This document shows, one piece after another, positions 8,410 to 14,724 of a stretch of 23,166 nucleotides of DNA. The position numbers were made by a program, and so were the translations under genes. How positions within the stretch are numbered: position 1 is the first letter of the stretch; every line of letters begins with the position of its first letter. The notes under the pieces are model-generated. The model worked only from the letters and a program-made list of their open reading frames with translations, was not told the origin of the DNA and made no database searches. This stretch comes from Plastoroseomonas sp036499545 (GTDB lineage: Bacteria > Pseudomonadota > Alphaproteobacteria > Acetobacterales > Acetobacteraceae): positions 1 through 23,166 of the forward strand of contig DASYDR010000186.1 of assembly GCA_036499545.1 (NCBI GenBank), in the 5' to 3' direction.

Positions 8410-8440
8410 GATATGGGACCTCCAGCGACTGGAGGTTCAA
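8410..8440 (-). promoter_or_regulatory. MerR-type promoter/operator of zntA with 19-bp spacer
   Basis: A perfect inverted repeat, ACCTCCAG-CGA-CTGGAGGT, occupies 8418-8436. On the minus strand a -35-like TTGAAC (8440 to 8435) and a -10-like CATATC (8415 to 8410) are separated by 19 bp, with the palindrome filling the spacer. An over-long 19-20 bp spacer spanned by a dyad is the known signature of promoters activated by MerR-family sensors such as ZntR, CadR and CueR. The start codon of zntA follows 22 bp after the -10. The mntH stop codon (8437-8439) lies inside the -35. The likely regulator is the MerR protein encoded at 10326. Confidence 0.82.
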
Positions 8441-9789
8441 GCCCCGCCGAACACGAAATCGACCAGCAGCTTGATGTTCAGCACCACGATCAGCGCCCCG
8501 ATCGACCAGCCGGCCACCAGTTGCCAGCGCGGTGCCGCCAGCGCCCCGAGCCGGGTCTTGTCGGAGGCGAAGATCATCAGCGGAATGATCGCGAAGGGCA
8601 GCTGCAGCGACAGCACCACCTGCGACAGCACCAGCAGCTGCGCCGTGCCGCTGGCGCCGTAGTACCAGGTAACCAGCACCGCCGGCACGATAGCGACCAG
8701 CCGCGTCACCAGCCGCCGCAGGAAGGGCGGCAGGCGGAAATGCAGGAAGCCTTCCATCACCACCTGGCCGGACAGCGTCGCCGTCACCGTGGCGTTCAGC
8801 CCGCAGAGCAGCAGCGCGATGGCGAAGAGCATGGCGGCAAGCCCGCTGCCGAGCAGCGGCGCCATCAGGCGATAGGCATCGCCGATCTCCGCGACCTCGG
8901 TATTGCCGCTGGTATGGAAGGTGGCGGCCGCCATGATCAGGATCGAGGAATTGATCAGCAGCGCCAGGGTCAGCGCCACGGTGCTGTCGATGATCGCGAA
9001 GCGCACCGCTTCCTTTTTCGCTTCCAGCGTCGGCGCGATGTCGCGCGACTGCACCAGGGCGGTGTGGAGGTAGAGGTTGTGCGGCATCACCGTGGCGCCG
9101 AGGATGCCGAGCGCGATGTAGAGCTGGGTCTGGTCGGTGACGATGGAGGCTGCCGGAACATAGCCGCGCAGCACATCGCCCCAGACCGGGTCGGCCATTG
9201 CGATCTGCAGCGCGAAGCAGGCGAAGATCAGCACGATCAGCCCGAAGATCAGCGCCTCCAGCCAGCGCATGCCCTTGTGCTGCAGCCAGAGGATCAGGAA
9301 GGCGTCGAGCGCGGTCAGCAGCACGCCGTAGAGCAGCGGGATGCCGAACAGCAGCTCCAGCGCGATGGCGGTGCCGATCAGCTCCGCCAGGTCGGTGGCG
9401 CAGATCGCGATCTCGGCCAGGAACCAGAGCGGATAGGCGACCGGCTTCGGGAAACGCTCCCGGCAGAGCTGGGCCAGGTCGCGCCCGGTCGCGATGCCGA
9501 TCCGCGCGCAGAGCGCCTGCAGCAGGATCGCCATAAGAGAGGAGGCGAGGGCGACGGACAGCAGCGTGTAGCCGAAGGCGGAACCGCCGGCGAGCGCGGT
9601 CGCCCAGTTGCCGGGATCCATGTAGCCGACGGCGACCAGATAGCCCGGCCCGATGAAGGCGAAGAGGCGGCGGATCCAGCCGCCCGCATTCGGCACCCGG
9701 ACGCTGCGATGCACCTCCGGCAGGCTGGGGGCGCGCGGCTCCGGCGGCGAAGCGGCGGCGGATCCGGCGTCGGGCGGCGGCGGCACCAT
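8437..9789 (-). CDS. mntH: NRAMP-family divalent metal:proton symporter (Mn importer MntH)
   Basis: A 450-residue inner-membrane transporter that imports Mn(II), and to a degree Fe(II), with protons. After a proline-rich cytoplasmic tail (residues 1-35) come the NRAMP helix 1 motif DPGN (58-61, in YMDPGNWAT) and the helix 6 motif MPHNLYLHT (from 235); both contribute the metal site. About 11 membrane segments fit the family. The start at 9789 has GGAG 8 nt upstream on the minus strand. The gene is divergent from mntR, with the MntR-like operator 17 bp upstream of its start, and ends within the zntA promoter. Repression by Mn-loaded MntR is expected. Confidence 0.95.
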   Translation of the reverse strand: MVPPPPDAGSAAASPPEPRAPSLPEVHRSVRVPNAGGWIRRLFAFIGPGYLVAVGYMDPGNWATALAGGSAFGYTLLSVALASSLMAILLQALCARIGIATGRDLAQLCRERFPKPVAYPLWFLAEIAICATDLAELIGTAIALELLFGIPLLYGVLLTALDAFLILWLQHKGMRWLEALIFGLIVLIFACFALQIAMADPVWGDVLRGYVPAASIVTDQTQLYIALGILGATVMPHNLYLHTALVQSRDIAPTLEAKKEAVRFAIIDSTVALTLALLINSSILIMAAATFHTSGNTEVAEIGDAYRLMAPLLGSGLAAMLFAIALLLCGLNATVTATLSGQVVMEGFLHFRLPPFLRRLVTRLVAIVPAVLVTWYYGASGTAQLLVLSQVVLSLQLPFAIIPLMIFASDKTRLGALAAPRWQLVAGWSIGALIVVLNIKLLVDFVFGGA

Positions 9790-9805
9790 TGCGAATGCTC
9801 CATAA

Positions 9806-9821
9806 CTTAGCCTCGGCTAAG
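9806..9821. promoter_or_regulatory. Probable MntR operator between mntH and mntR
   Basis: A perfect inverted repeat with 7-bp arms and a 2-bp centre, CTTAGCCTCGGCTAAG, lies in the divergent intergenic region. Its core TAGC-N4-GCTA has the same spacing as the enterobacterial MntR box as I recall it (TAGC-AAAG-GCTA). It sits 17 bp upstream of the mntH start, so a bound repressor would cover the mntH promoter and possibly that of mntR. The spacing match is seen in sequence; binding by the adjacent MntR is inferred. Confidence 0.78.
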
Positions 9822-9879
9822 ATATACGGCATGCCCTATGATGCAAGGCATCAAGCGTGAGGATGCCTATATTCCTGCC

Positions 9880-10329
9880 ATGTCCCAGTTGAAGACGCCG
9901 CGCCTGCCGGCCGCCGACGACCACGCCGCCCGTTTCCTGCGCCAGCGGGAGGCGGATCGCACCGCCGTGGCCGAGGATTATGTCGAGCTGATCGCCGATC
10001 TGCGGCGGGAGGAGGGGGAGGCGCGGGCCGTCGACCTCGCGCGTCGCATGGGGGTCTCCCAGGCGACCGTGACCGCGACCGTCGCCCGGCTGCAACGCGC
10101 CGGCCTGGTCGAGACCCGGCCCTATCGCGGCCTGTTCCTGACCCCGGCCGGCGATGCGATGGCGGAAGCGGCACGCCGCCGCCACGACCTGGTGGTGCGC
10201 TTCCTGCTGGCCGTCGGCCTGGATGCCGAGACCGCGGAGGCGGATGCGGAGGGGCTGGAACACCATGCCAGCGAGCAGGCGCTGGCCGCCTTCGCCCGCT
10301 TCCTGGCGGAGCGGGAGGGTACGACGTGA
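9880..10329 (+). CDS. mntR: DtxR-family manganese-dependent transcriptional repressor MntR
   Basis: A 149-residue winged-helix repressor that senses Mn(II). The DNA-binding domain includes VDLARRMGVSQATVTATVARL (about 51-71). Candidate metal ligands match MntR: D33 and E36 in EDYVEL, H102 in RRRHDLV, and E124, E127, H128 in EGLEHH. It resembles E. coli MntR closely over EDYVELIADL and EHHASE. The ATG at 9880 was chosen because the product then aligns with family N-termini. An in-frame ATG at 9838 would add 14 residues but has no Shine-Dalgarno and lies only 16 bp after the operator. The stop overlaps the MerR start in GTGA, so the two regulators are co-translated. Confidence 0.93.
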   Translation: MSQLKTPRLPAADDHAARFLRQREADRTAVAEDYVELIADLRREEGEARAVDLARRMGVSQATVTATVARLQRAGLVETRPYRGLFLTPAGDAMAEAARRRHDLVVRFLLAVGLDAETAEADAEGLEHHASEQALAAFARFLAEREGTT

Positions 10330-11120
10330 CTGCGGGTCTGACCCGGCCGCGCGCGCCGACAAGCCTGTCCATTGGCGACCTGGCCCGGGCGACCGGGGTC
10401 AAGGCGACCACGATCCGCTGGTACGAAGCGGAAGGGCTGCTGCCGCCGCCGGCCCGCACCGAAGGCGGGCACCGCGTCTATGGCGCCGCGCATCGCGACC
10501 GCCTCGGCTTCATCCGGCATGCACGGGAACTCGGCTTTCCCATGCCGGCGATCCGGGATCTGCTCGATCTTGCCGCGCATCCCGATCGCGGCTGTGAAGC
10601 GGTGCATGCGGTGACGACGGCGCAGGTTGCGGCGATCGACGCCAAGCTGCGCCAGCTCACCGCGCTGCGCGCGGAGCTGGCGCGGATGGCGGAGGTCTGC
10701 ACCGGCGGCGTCGCGGGCAGCTGCCGCATCCTGGAGACCCTGGCCGACCACACCCACGGCCATTGCGCCGATCCGGCGCATGGCGACCCGGCGCGCGGGA
10801 CTGGCCGCGCCGGGAAATGTCATGCAGCCACGCGTCGCACCGCTTCGTTGACCACGGCAGGATGGGTGCGCCCGTCCGCAGTGGAAGGAAGCAGCATGAT
10901 CAATCCGAGCCAGATCACCGAACACATGGAAATCGTCGGTTCCTGCGGGAACCATGTCGGCACCGTCGACCACCTGGACGGCGACCGGATCAAGCTGACC
11001 AAGGACGACAGCGCCGACGGCCAGCACCACTACCTCGACCTTTCGGCCGTCGCCGAGGTGAAGAACGGCAAGGTCGTCACCAGCATGAACCACAAGCAGG
11101 CCCTGGCGCAGCTCCACTAA
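10326..11120 (+). CDS. MerR-family metal-responsive regulator, open in frame into a DUF2171 domain
   Basis: An open frame of 264 residues starting at a GTG that overlaps the mntR stop (GTGA). Residues about 14-146 are a MerR regulator: the helix-turn-helix SIGDLARATGVKATTIRWYE, wing residues GGHRVY, a coiled-coil dimer helix (about 95-122), and cysteines C90, C125, C133 and C147 placed as in Zn/Cd/Pb sensors (CRILETLADHTHGHC). Residues 191-264 are a DUF2171 domain that has its own start signal (10896). The 43-residue linker is Arg/Ala-rich. Its third-position GC is about 68 percent by my count, clearly lower than in the flanking coding sequence, so it reads like intergenic DNA that lacks a stop. 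Likely role: activator of zntA through the dyad at 8418-8436. Whether one fused protein or two proteins are made is open. Confidence 0.85.
   Translation: MTAGLTRPRAPTSLSIGDLARATGVKATTIRWYEAEGLLPPPARTEGGHRVYGAAHRDRLGFIRHARELGFPMPAIRDLLDLAAHPDRGCEAVHAVTTAQVAAIDAKLRQLTALRAELARMAEVCTGGVAGSCRILETLADHTHGHCADPAHGDPARGTGRAGKCHAATRRTASLTTAGWVRPSAVEGSSMINPSQITEHMEIVGSCGNHVGTVDHLDGDRIKLTKDDSADGQHHYLDLSAVAEVKNGKVVTSMNHKQALAQLH
10896..11120 (+). CDS. DUF2171 small protein (internal start within the MerR frame)
   Basis: Seventy-four residues from the ATG at 10896 to the TAA at 11118-11120, MINPSQITEHMEIVGSCGNH onward. They match the DUF2171 family, small beta-rich proteins of unknown function, often with VGTVDHLDGDRIKLTK-type text as here. 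A good ribosome site, AAGGAAG (10884-10890), lies 5 nt upstream, which argues that it is translated as its own protein even though it shares the MerR frame. Members are usually stand-alone proteins of this length. No catalytic residues are evident. It ends just before a hairpin shared with the convergent EamA gene. Confidence 0.75.
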   Translation: MINPSQITEHMEIVGSCGNHVGTVDHLDGDRIKLTKDDSADGQHHYLDLSAVAEVKNGKVVTSMNHKQALAQLH

Positions 11121-11127
11121 CGCCCGG

Positions 11128-11159
11128 CTGGCCGCCCGCCTTCAACCGCGGGCGGCCAG
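11128..11159. terminator. Bidirectional hairpin between DUF2171 and EamA genes
   Basis: A perfect 12-bp stem, CTGGCCGCCCGC with GCGGGCGGCCAG (11128-11139 and 11148-11159), around an 8-nt loop. It begins 8 bp after the DUF2171 stop and includes the last codons and stop of the convergent EamA gene. There is no T-tract, but the convergent position and very stable stem make it a reasonable shared terminator. Confidence 0.6.
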
Positions 11160-12026
11160 CACCACGCCGCCCAGGGTCAGGACCAGCGCCAGGATCTCGC
11201 GCAGGCCGAAAGGCTCGCCGAGCGTCAGGGCGGCGGCGATGACGCCGACCACCGGTGCCACCAGGGTGCCGACCGAAGCGACGGACGCCGGCAGCCGCCG
11301 CAACGCCGCGAACCAGCCCGCGTAGCAGATGCACAGCGGCACCAGGGCGGCATAGGCCAGCAGCAGCCAGCTCCGCGCCGGCAGCGCCGCCGGATCCGGC
11401 GTCTCGGTCGCCAGCGACACCACCATCAGCGGCGCGCAGCCGAGCCCGACCTGCCAGGCGGCGCCAGAGAGCGGCGGCATCACGACCGGCCAGCGCTTGG
11501 TGATGACGGTGCCGATCGCGAAGAACACCGCGGCACCCGAGGCGAGCAAGACGCCCGGCAACTTGGCGATGCCGATCGCGACGCCATGCCCCAGCATCAG
11601 CACCGCGACCCCGGCGAAGCCGATGCAAAGCGCCAGCAGCCGCCGTGGCGTCGGCCGTTCCCCGAGCACCGGCCAGGCGAGCAGCGCGGTCCAGATCGGC
11701 ATGGTGTAGCAGGTGATCGCGGCCTCGCTCGCGCTCAGCCAATAGAGCGCGTAGATCGCGAAGCCCATCCAGGACGTGACGTTGAGCAGGGAGATCAGGA
11801 CCAGCCGCGGCAGCATGGCGGCGCGGACCGTCAGGGTCTGGCCCATCGCCAGCGCCAGCAGCGCGAGCACGGCGGCGCCCGTCAGCCCCGGCCAGGCACG
11901 CAGCGCGAGCGGCGGTGCTTCCCCGATCAACAGCTTCATCACCGGCCAGTTCAGGCCCCAGCCGGCGGCGGTCGCCAACAGGATGACGAGCCCGGCGGTG
12001 CTGGCCGCCGGTGCCCGGCTGTTCAG
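11142..12026 (-). CDS. DMT-superfamily (EamA) transporter, probable CTG start
   Basis: A drug/metabolite transporter of about 294 residues with ten predicted membrane segments in two EamA repeats. Text such as WGLNWPVMKLLIGEAPPLALR near the N-terminus and YAALVPLCICYAGWFAALRRLPAS in the second repeat is typical. No ATG or GTG exists at the family start. A TTG at 11978 would cut into the first membrane helix. A CTG at 12026 restores it (APAASTAGLVILLATAAGWG), overlaps the aldolase stop as CTGA, and has GGAG (12035-12038) 8 nt upstream; it was chosen for those reasons. It follows the class II aldolase gene and may export or import a related metabolite. The substrate is unknown. Confidence 0.83.
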   Translation of the reverse strand: MNSRAPAASTAGLVILLATAAGWGLNWPVMKLLIGEAPPLALRAWPGLTGAAVLALLALAMGQTLTVRAAMLPRLVLISLLNVTSWMGFAIYALYWLSASEAAITCYTMPIWTALLAWPVLGERPTPRRLLALCIGFAGVAVLMLGHGVAIGIAKLPGVLLASGAAVFFAIGTVITKRWPVVMPPLSGAAWQVGLGCAPLMVVSLATETPDPAALPARSWLLLAYAALVPLCICYAGWFAALRRLPASVASVGTLVAPVVGVIAAALTLGEPFGLREILALVLTLGGVVLAARG

Positions 12027-12811
12027 TGCATGAACTCCGGTGCTTCCTTCGCCAGGATGCGCTTGACGCTCTCCAGGTGCAGCCGTGCGCTCTCGCGGTC
12101 GCCTTCGCGCATCTGCCGGTAGGTGCGTTCCGCCATCTCCGCCGGCACCGGCTTCAAGGCGCGGCCGGTCGACATCGCCAGGCGCTGCGCTTCCGCGGCG
12201 CGCTCCAGGTAGTAGAGGTCGTCCCAGGTCTCGGCGATGGTCCGGCCGATCACCATGACGCCGTGGTTCTTCATGAACACCACATCGGCGTCCCCCATCG
12301 AGGCGGCGATGCGATCGCCCTCCGCCTCGTCGAGGGCCAGGCCGCCATATTCCTCGTCGACCACGGTGCGGCCATAGAATTTCAGTGCCGTCTGCCCGGC
12401 CCAGACCAGCGGCGGGCCTTCCAGCATCGCGAGCGCGGTCGCGTTCGGCATGTGCGTGTGGAAGGCGGCCCGGGCGCGCGGGTTCTTCATGTGCAGGCGG
12501 CCATGGATGTAGAAGGCGGTCGCTTCCGGCACGCCCTGGCCGGCGACGACATTGCCGCCGAAGTCGCAGACCAGCAGGTTCGAGGCGGTGATTTCGCTGA
12601 AGGCATAGCCATAGGGATTAACCAGGAACAGGTCGTCCCGCCCCGGCACCATCGCCGAGAAATGGTTGCAGATGCCCTCATGCATGCCGAATTTCGCCGC
12701 CATGCGGAAGCAGGCCGCCAGATCGACGCGCGCCTGGCGCACCGCATCGCCGTCGAGGTCCGAATTGCGCAGGATCGCGGGTGCCGTGCCGGCACCGAGG
12801 GCATGGGCCAT
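12023..12811 (-). CDS. Class II aldolase/adducin family protein
   Basis: A 262-residue soluble protein of the zinc aldolase/epimerase fold (fuculose- and ribulose-phosphate enzymes, adducin head). The zinc ligands are visible as H118 and H120 in AAFHTHMPNATAL and H183 in KNHGVM; E98 is a candidate catalytic acid. The frame runs upstream to 12925, but the ATG at 12811 was chosen because GGGGAGAA lies about 6 nt upstream and the product then has family length. It is coupled to the EamA transporter and divergent from the VOC gene across a 77-bp gap. The substrate cannot be read; bacterial homologues outside sugar pathways are often unassigned. Confidence 0.88.
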   Translation of the reverse strand: MAHALGAGTAPAILRNSDLDGDAVRQARVDLAACFRMAAKFGMHEGICNHFSAMVPGRDDLFLVNPYGYAFSEITASNLLVCDFGGNVVAGQGVPEATAFYIHGRLHMKNPRARAAFHTHMPNATALAMLEGPPLVWAGQTALKFYGRTVVDEEYGGLALDEAEGDRIAASMGDADVVFMKNHGVMVIGRTIAETWDDLYYLERAAEAQRLAMSTGRALKPVPAEMAERTYRQMREGDRESARLHLESVKRILAKEAPEFMH

Positions 12812-12888
12812 GTGATATTCTCCCCGGAAGCCGTGGAGGCTTGCAGAGCCGGGCGCCGGCGACAAGATGTCAGGCTGGGGAGGCGCCC

Positions 12889-13332
12889 ATGCGACCGAAG
12901 CTGGCCGGGGTGCTGGAAACGGCACTTTATGTCGATGCGATGCCGCGCGCGCGGGACTTCTATGAAGCGGTGCTCGGCCTGGCGCCGGTCTTCATGGATG
13001 ACCGGCTGACCGCCTATGCGGTGGCGCCCGGCTCGATGCTGCTGCTGTTCCGGCGCGGCTCGGCCACCGAAACCGCGCTGCTGCCCGGCGGCACCATCCC
13101 GCCGCATGATGGCGCCGGCCCCCTGCATGTCGCGCTCTCCGTCGCCGAAGCCGATCTGCCCGGCTGGGAAGCCTGGCTGGTGGCGCGCGGCATTGCCATC
13201 GAAGGCCGTACCGCTTGGCCGCGCGGCGGCCACAGCGTCTATTTCCGCGATCCGGACGGGCATCTGCTGGAATTCGCCACGCCCGGCATCTGGCCCGGGG
13301 ATCGCTTGCCTTCGGACGCCCCCGCGCGATAG
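12889..13332 (+). CDS. VOC-superfamily (glyoxalase/dioxygenase) protein
   Basis: A 147-residue protein with the paired beta-alpha-beta-beta-beta units of the vicinal oxygen chelate fold. It begins VLETALYVDAMPRARDFYEAVLGL, and the second unit has LHVALSV (H80) and HSVYFRDPDGHLLEFATP, with E128 as the usual metal ligand. Glyoxalase I, fosfomycin-resistance and ring-cleavage enzymes share this fold, so function cannot be assigned. The ATG at 12889 has GGGGAGG 6 nt upstream; the longer open frame upstream lies in the divergent control region. The M20 hydrolase gene starts 16 bp downstream, so the two are probably one operon. Confidence 0.88.
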   Translation: MRPKLAGVLETALYVDAMPRARDFYEAVLGLAPVFMDDRLTAYAVAPGSMLLLFRRGSATETALLPGGTIPPHDGAGPLHVALSVAEADLPGWEAWLVARGIAIEGRTAWPRGGHSVYFRDPDGHLLEFATPGIWPGDRLPSDAPAR

Positions 13333-13334
13333 CC

Positions 13335-13340
13335 AAGGAG
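13335..13340 (+). promoter_or_regulatory. Ribosome binding site that decides the amidohydrolase GTG start
   Basis: AAGGAG at 13335-13340 is a perfect Shine-Dalgarno match placed 8 nt before an in-frame GTG at 13349. The first in-frame ATG (13367) is 26 nt away, too far for this site, so the GTG is the better start. Confidence 0.65.
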
Positions 13341-13348
13341 CTTCACGC

Positions 13349-14611
13349 GTGGCGAGGGCGGGGGCGATGAGCGGCACCAATCAGCGGATCGACGGCAAGC
13401 GGCTGTGGGACAGCCTGATGGCCATGGCCGAGATCGGCGCCACGCCGAAGGGCGGCGTTCGCCGCCTGACCCTGACCGATGTCGACAAGCGCGGCCGCGA
13501 CCAGTTCCGCGCCTGGTGCGAGGCGCTTGGCCTGCAGGTCCGGGTCGATGCCATCGGCAACATGTTCGCCCGCCGCGAAGGCCGGGATCCGAACCGCCTG
13601 CCCGTGCTGTTCGGCAGCCATCTCGACAGCCAGCCCACCGGCGGCAAGTTCGACGGCGCGCTCGGCGTCATCGCCGGGCTCGAGGTGATGCGCACGCTGC
13701 ACGACCTCAACATCACCACCGAGGCCCCGGTCGAGCTGATCAACTGGACCGACGAGGAAGGCAGCCGCTTCGGCCATTCCCTGATGGGCAGCGGCACCTG
13801 GGCCGGCGTCTACGGCCTCGACAAGACCTATGCGCTGCGGGATGCGGATGGCGTCACGGTCGGCGAGGCGCTGGACGGCATCGGCTACAAGGGTGAACAC
13901 GCCGCGAAGCCCTTCCCGGCCGACGCCTATTTCGAACTGCATATCGAGCAGGGCCCGATCCTGGAGCGGGAAGGCAAGGAGGTCGGCGTCGTCACCGGCG
14001 CCCAGGCCCAGGTCTGGTACGATGCGGTCGTCACCGGCCAGGACGCGCATGCCGGCACCACGCCGCCTTCCGCCCGCAAGGACGCGCTGCTGACCGCGGC
14101 CCGGATCATCGATCTGGTCGATCGGCTGATGCGGGAGCGCGGCGATGACGGGCGCGGCACCGTCGGCTGGCTGCAGGTGGTCAATGCCAGCCGCAACGTG
14201 GTGCCGGGCGAAGTGCGCTTCTCGATCGAGTTCCGCCACCCGGACACCGCGGTGATCGAGGAACTGGCCGCCGGCTTCCCGGCGATGGCGGATGCGATCG
14301 CGGTAGCCAACCGCACCCCGCTGCAACTGACCGAGCTGTTCAAGCTCCCGCACCAGCCCTTCGATGCGGGCTGCGTCGATCTGGTGCGGCAGGCGGCCGG
14401 ACGGCTCGGCTATTCGACGCGGGAGATCATCTCGGGCGCCGGCCATGACGCGGTCTATGTCGCGCGCAGCGTGCCGACGGCGATGATCTTCACCCCCTGC
14501 AAGGATGGGCTGTCGCACAACGAAGCCGAGAGCATCCAGCCGGAGGAGGCGGAGGCCGGCGCCCAGGTGCTGTTCCAGGCGATCCTGGCGCGGGCCAACC
14601 GGACCCTATGA
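13349..14611 (+). CDS. M20-family Zn-dependent amidohydrolase (N-carbamoyl-L-amino acid hydrolase / allantoate amidohydrolase type)
   Basis: About 420 residues from the GTG start. The enzyme would cleave a carbamoyl or ureido amide, such as an N-carbamoyl amino acid, ureidopropionate or allantoate. The bimetal site is recognisable: H91 in FGSHLDSQPTGG, D102 in KFDGALGV, E136 in NWTDEEGSRF, a later His in ELHIEQGP, and a C-terminal His in ISGAGHDAVYVA. The central dimerisation/lid domain contains GQDAHAGTTP and the substrate-facing NASRNVVPGEV. Length matches the family (about 410). It follows the VOC gene by 16 bp and precedes a UxaA-family gene, with the structured repeat at 14651-14703 between. 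The exact substrate is open; no hydantoinase is in the window. Confidence 0.91.
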   Translation: MARAGAMSGTNQRIDGKRLWDSLMAMAEIGATPKGGVRRLTLTDVDKRGRDQFRAWCEALGLQVRVDAIGNMFARREGRDPNRLPVLFGSHLDSQPTGGKFDGALGVIAGLEVMRTLHDLNITTEAPVELINWTDEEGSRFGHSLMGSGTWAGVYGLDKTYALRDADGVTVGEALDGIGYKGEHAAKPFPADAYFELHIEQGPILEREGKEVGVVTGAQAQVWYDAVVTGQDAHAGTTPPSARKDALLTAARIIDLVDRLMRERGDDGRGTVGWLQVVNASRNVVPGEVRFSIEFRHPDTAVIEELAAGFPAMADAIAVANRTPLQLTELFKLPHQPFDAGCVDLVRQAAGRLGYSTREIISGAGHDAVYVARSVPTAMIFTPCKDGLSHNEAESIQPEEAEAGAQVLFQAILARANRTL

Positions 14612-14650
14612 GCTGAGCCTCGGGCGGGACTAGCATCGGGTGAAAGACCC

Positions 14651-14703
14651 GAGCATCCGATGATCGGAGGGCCGAATGGCCCGGAGGTCTGAATCGGATG
14701 CTC
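14651..14703 (+). repeat. 53-bp structured palindromic repeat, single copy
   Basis: A near-perfect match to the array at 18418-18600, in opposite orientation on the chromosome but in the same sense relative to local transcription. The ends GAGCATCCGAT and ATCGGATGCTC pair over 11 bp. Inside are GATC/GGTC, GGA/GGA and GGGCC/GGCCC around a GAAT loop, with an unpaired TGA on the 3' side. A further small hairpin, TCGGGT/ACCCGA (14636-14652), abuts and overlaps its left edge by 2 nt. It lies 39 bp after the amidohydrolase stop and 21 bp before the UxaA-family start, so it falls in the 5' leader of that gene or the intercistronic RNA. Confidence 0.88.
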
Positions 14704-14724
14704 CACCGATAAGGGAGCCACGCC

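Noticed and set aside
6127..9810. A 1227-codon plus-strand open frame
   Set aside because: Antisense shadow of zntA and mntH with no recognisable domain; both minus-strand genes show full catalytic motifs.
14636..14703. Kink-turn formed by the TGA bulge and nearby GA bases in the repeat
   Set aside because: Tandem G-A pairs next to the bulge are possible in four copies but absent in the creD-side member, where CGC/GCG pairs instead, so the motif is not conserved.
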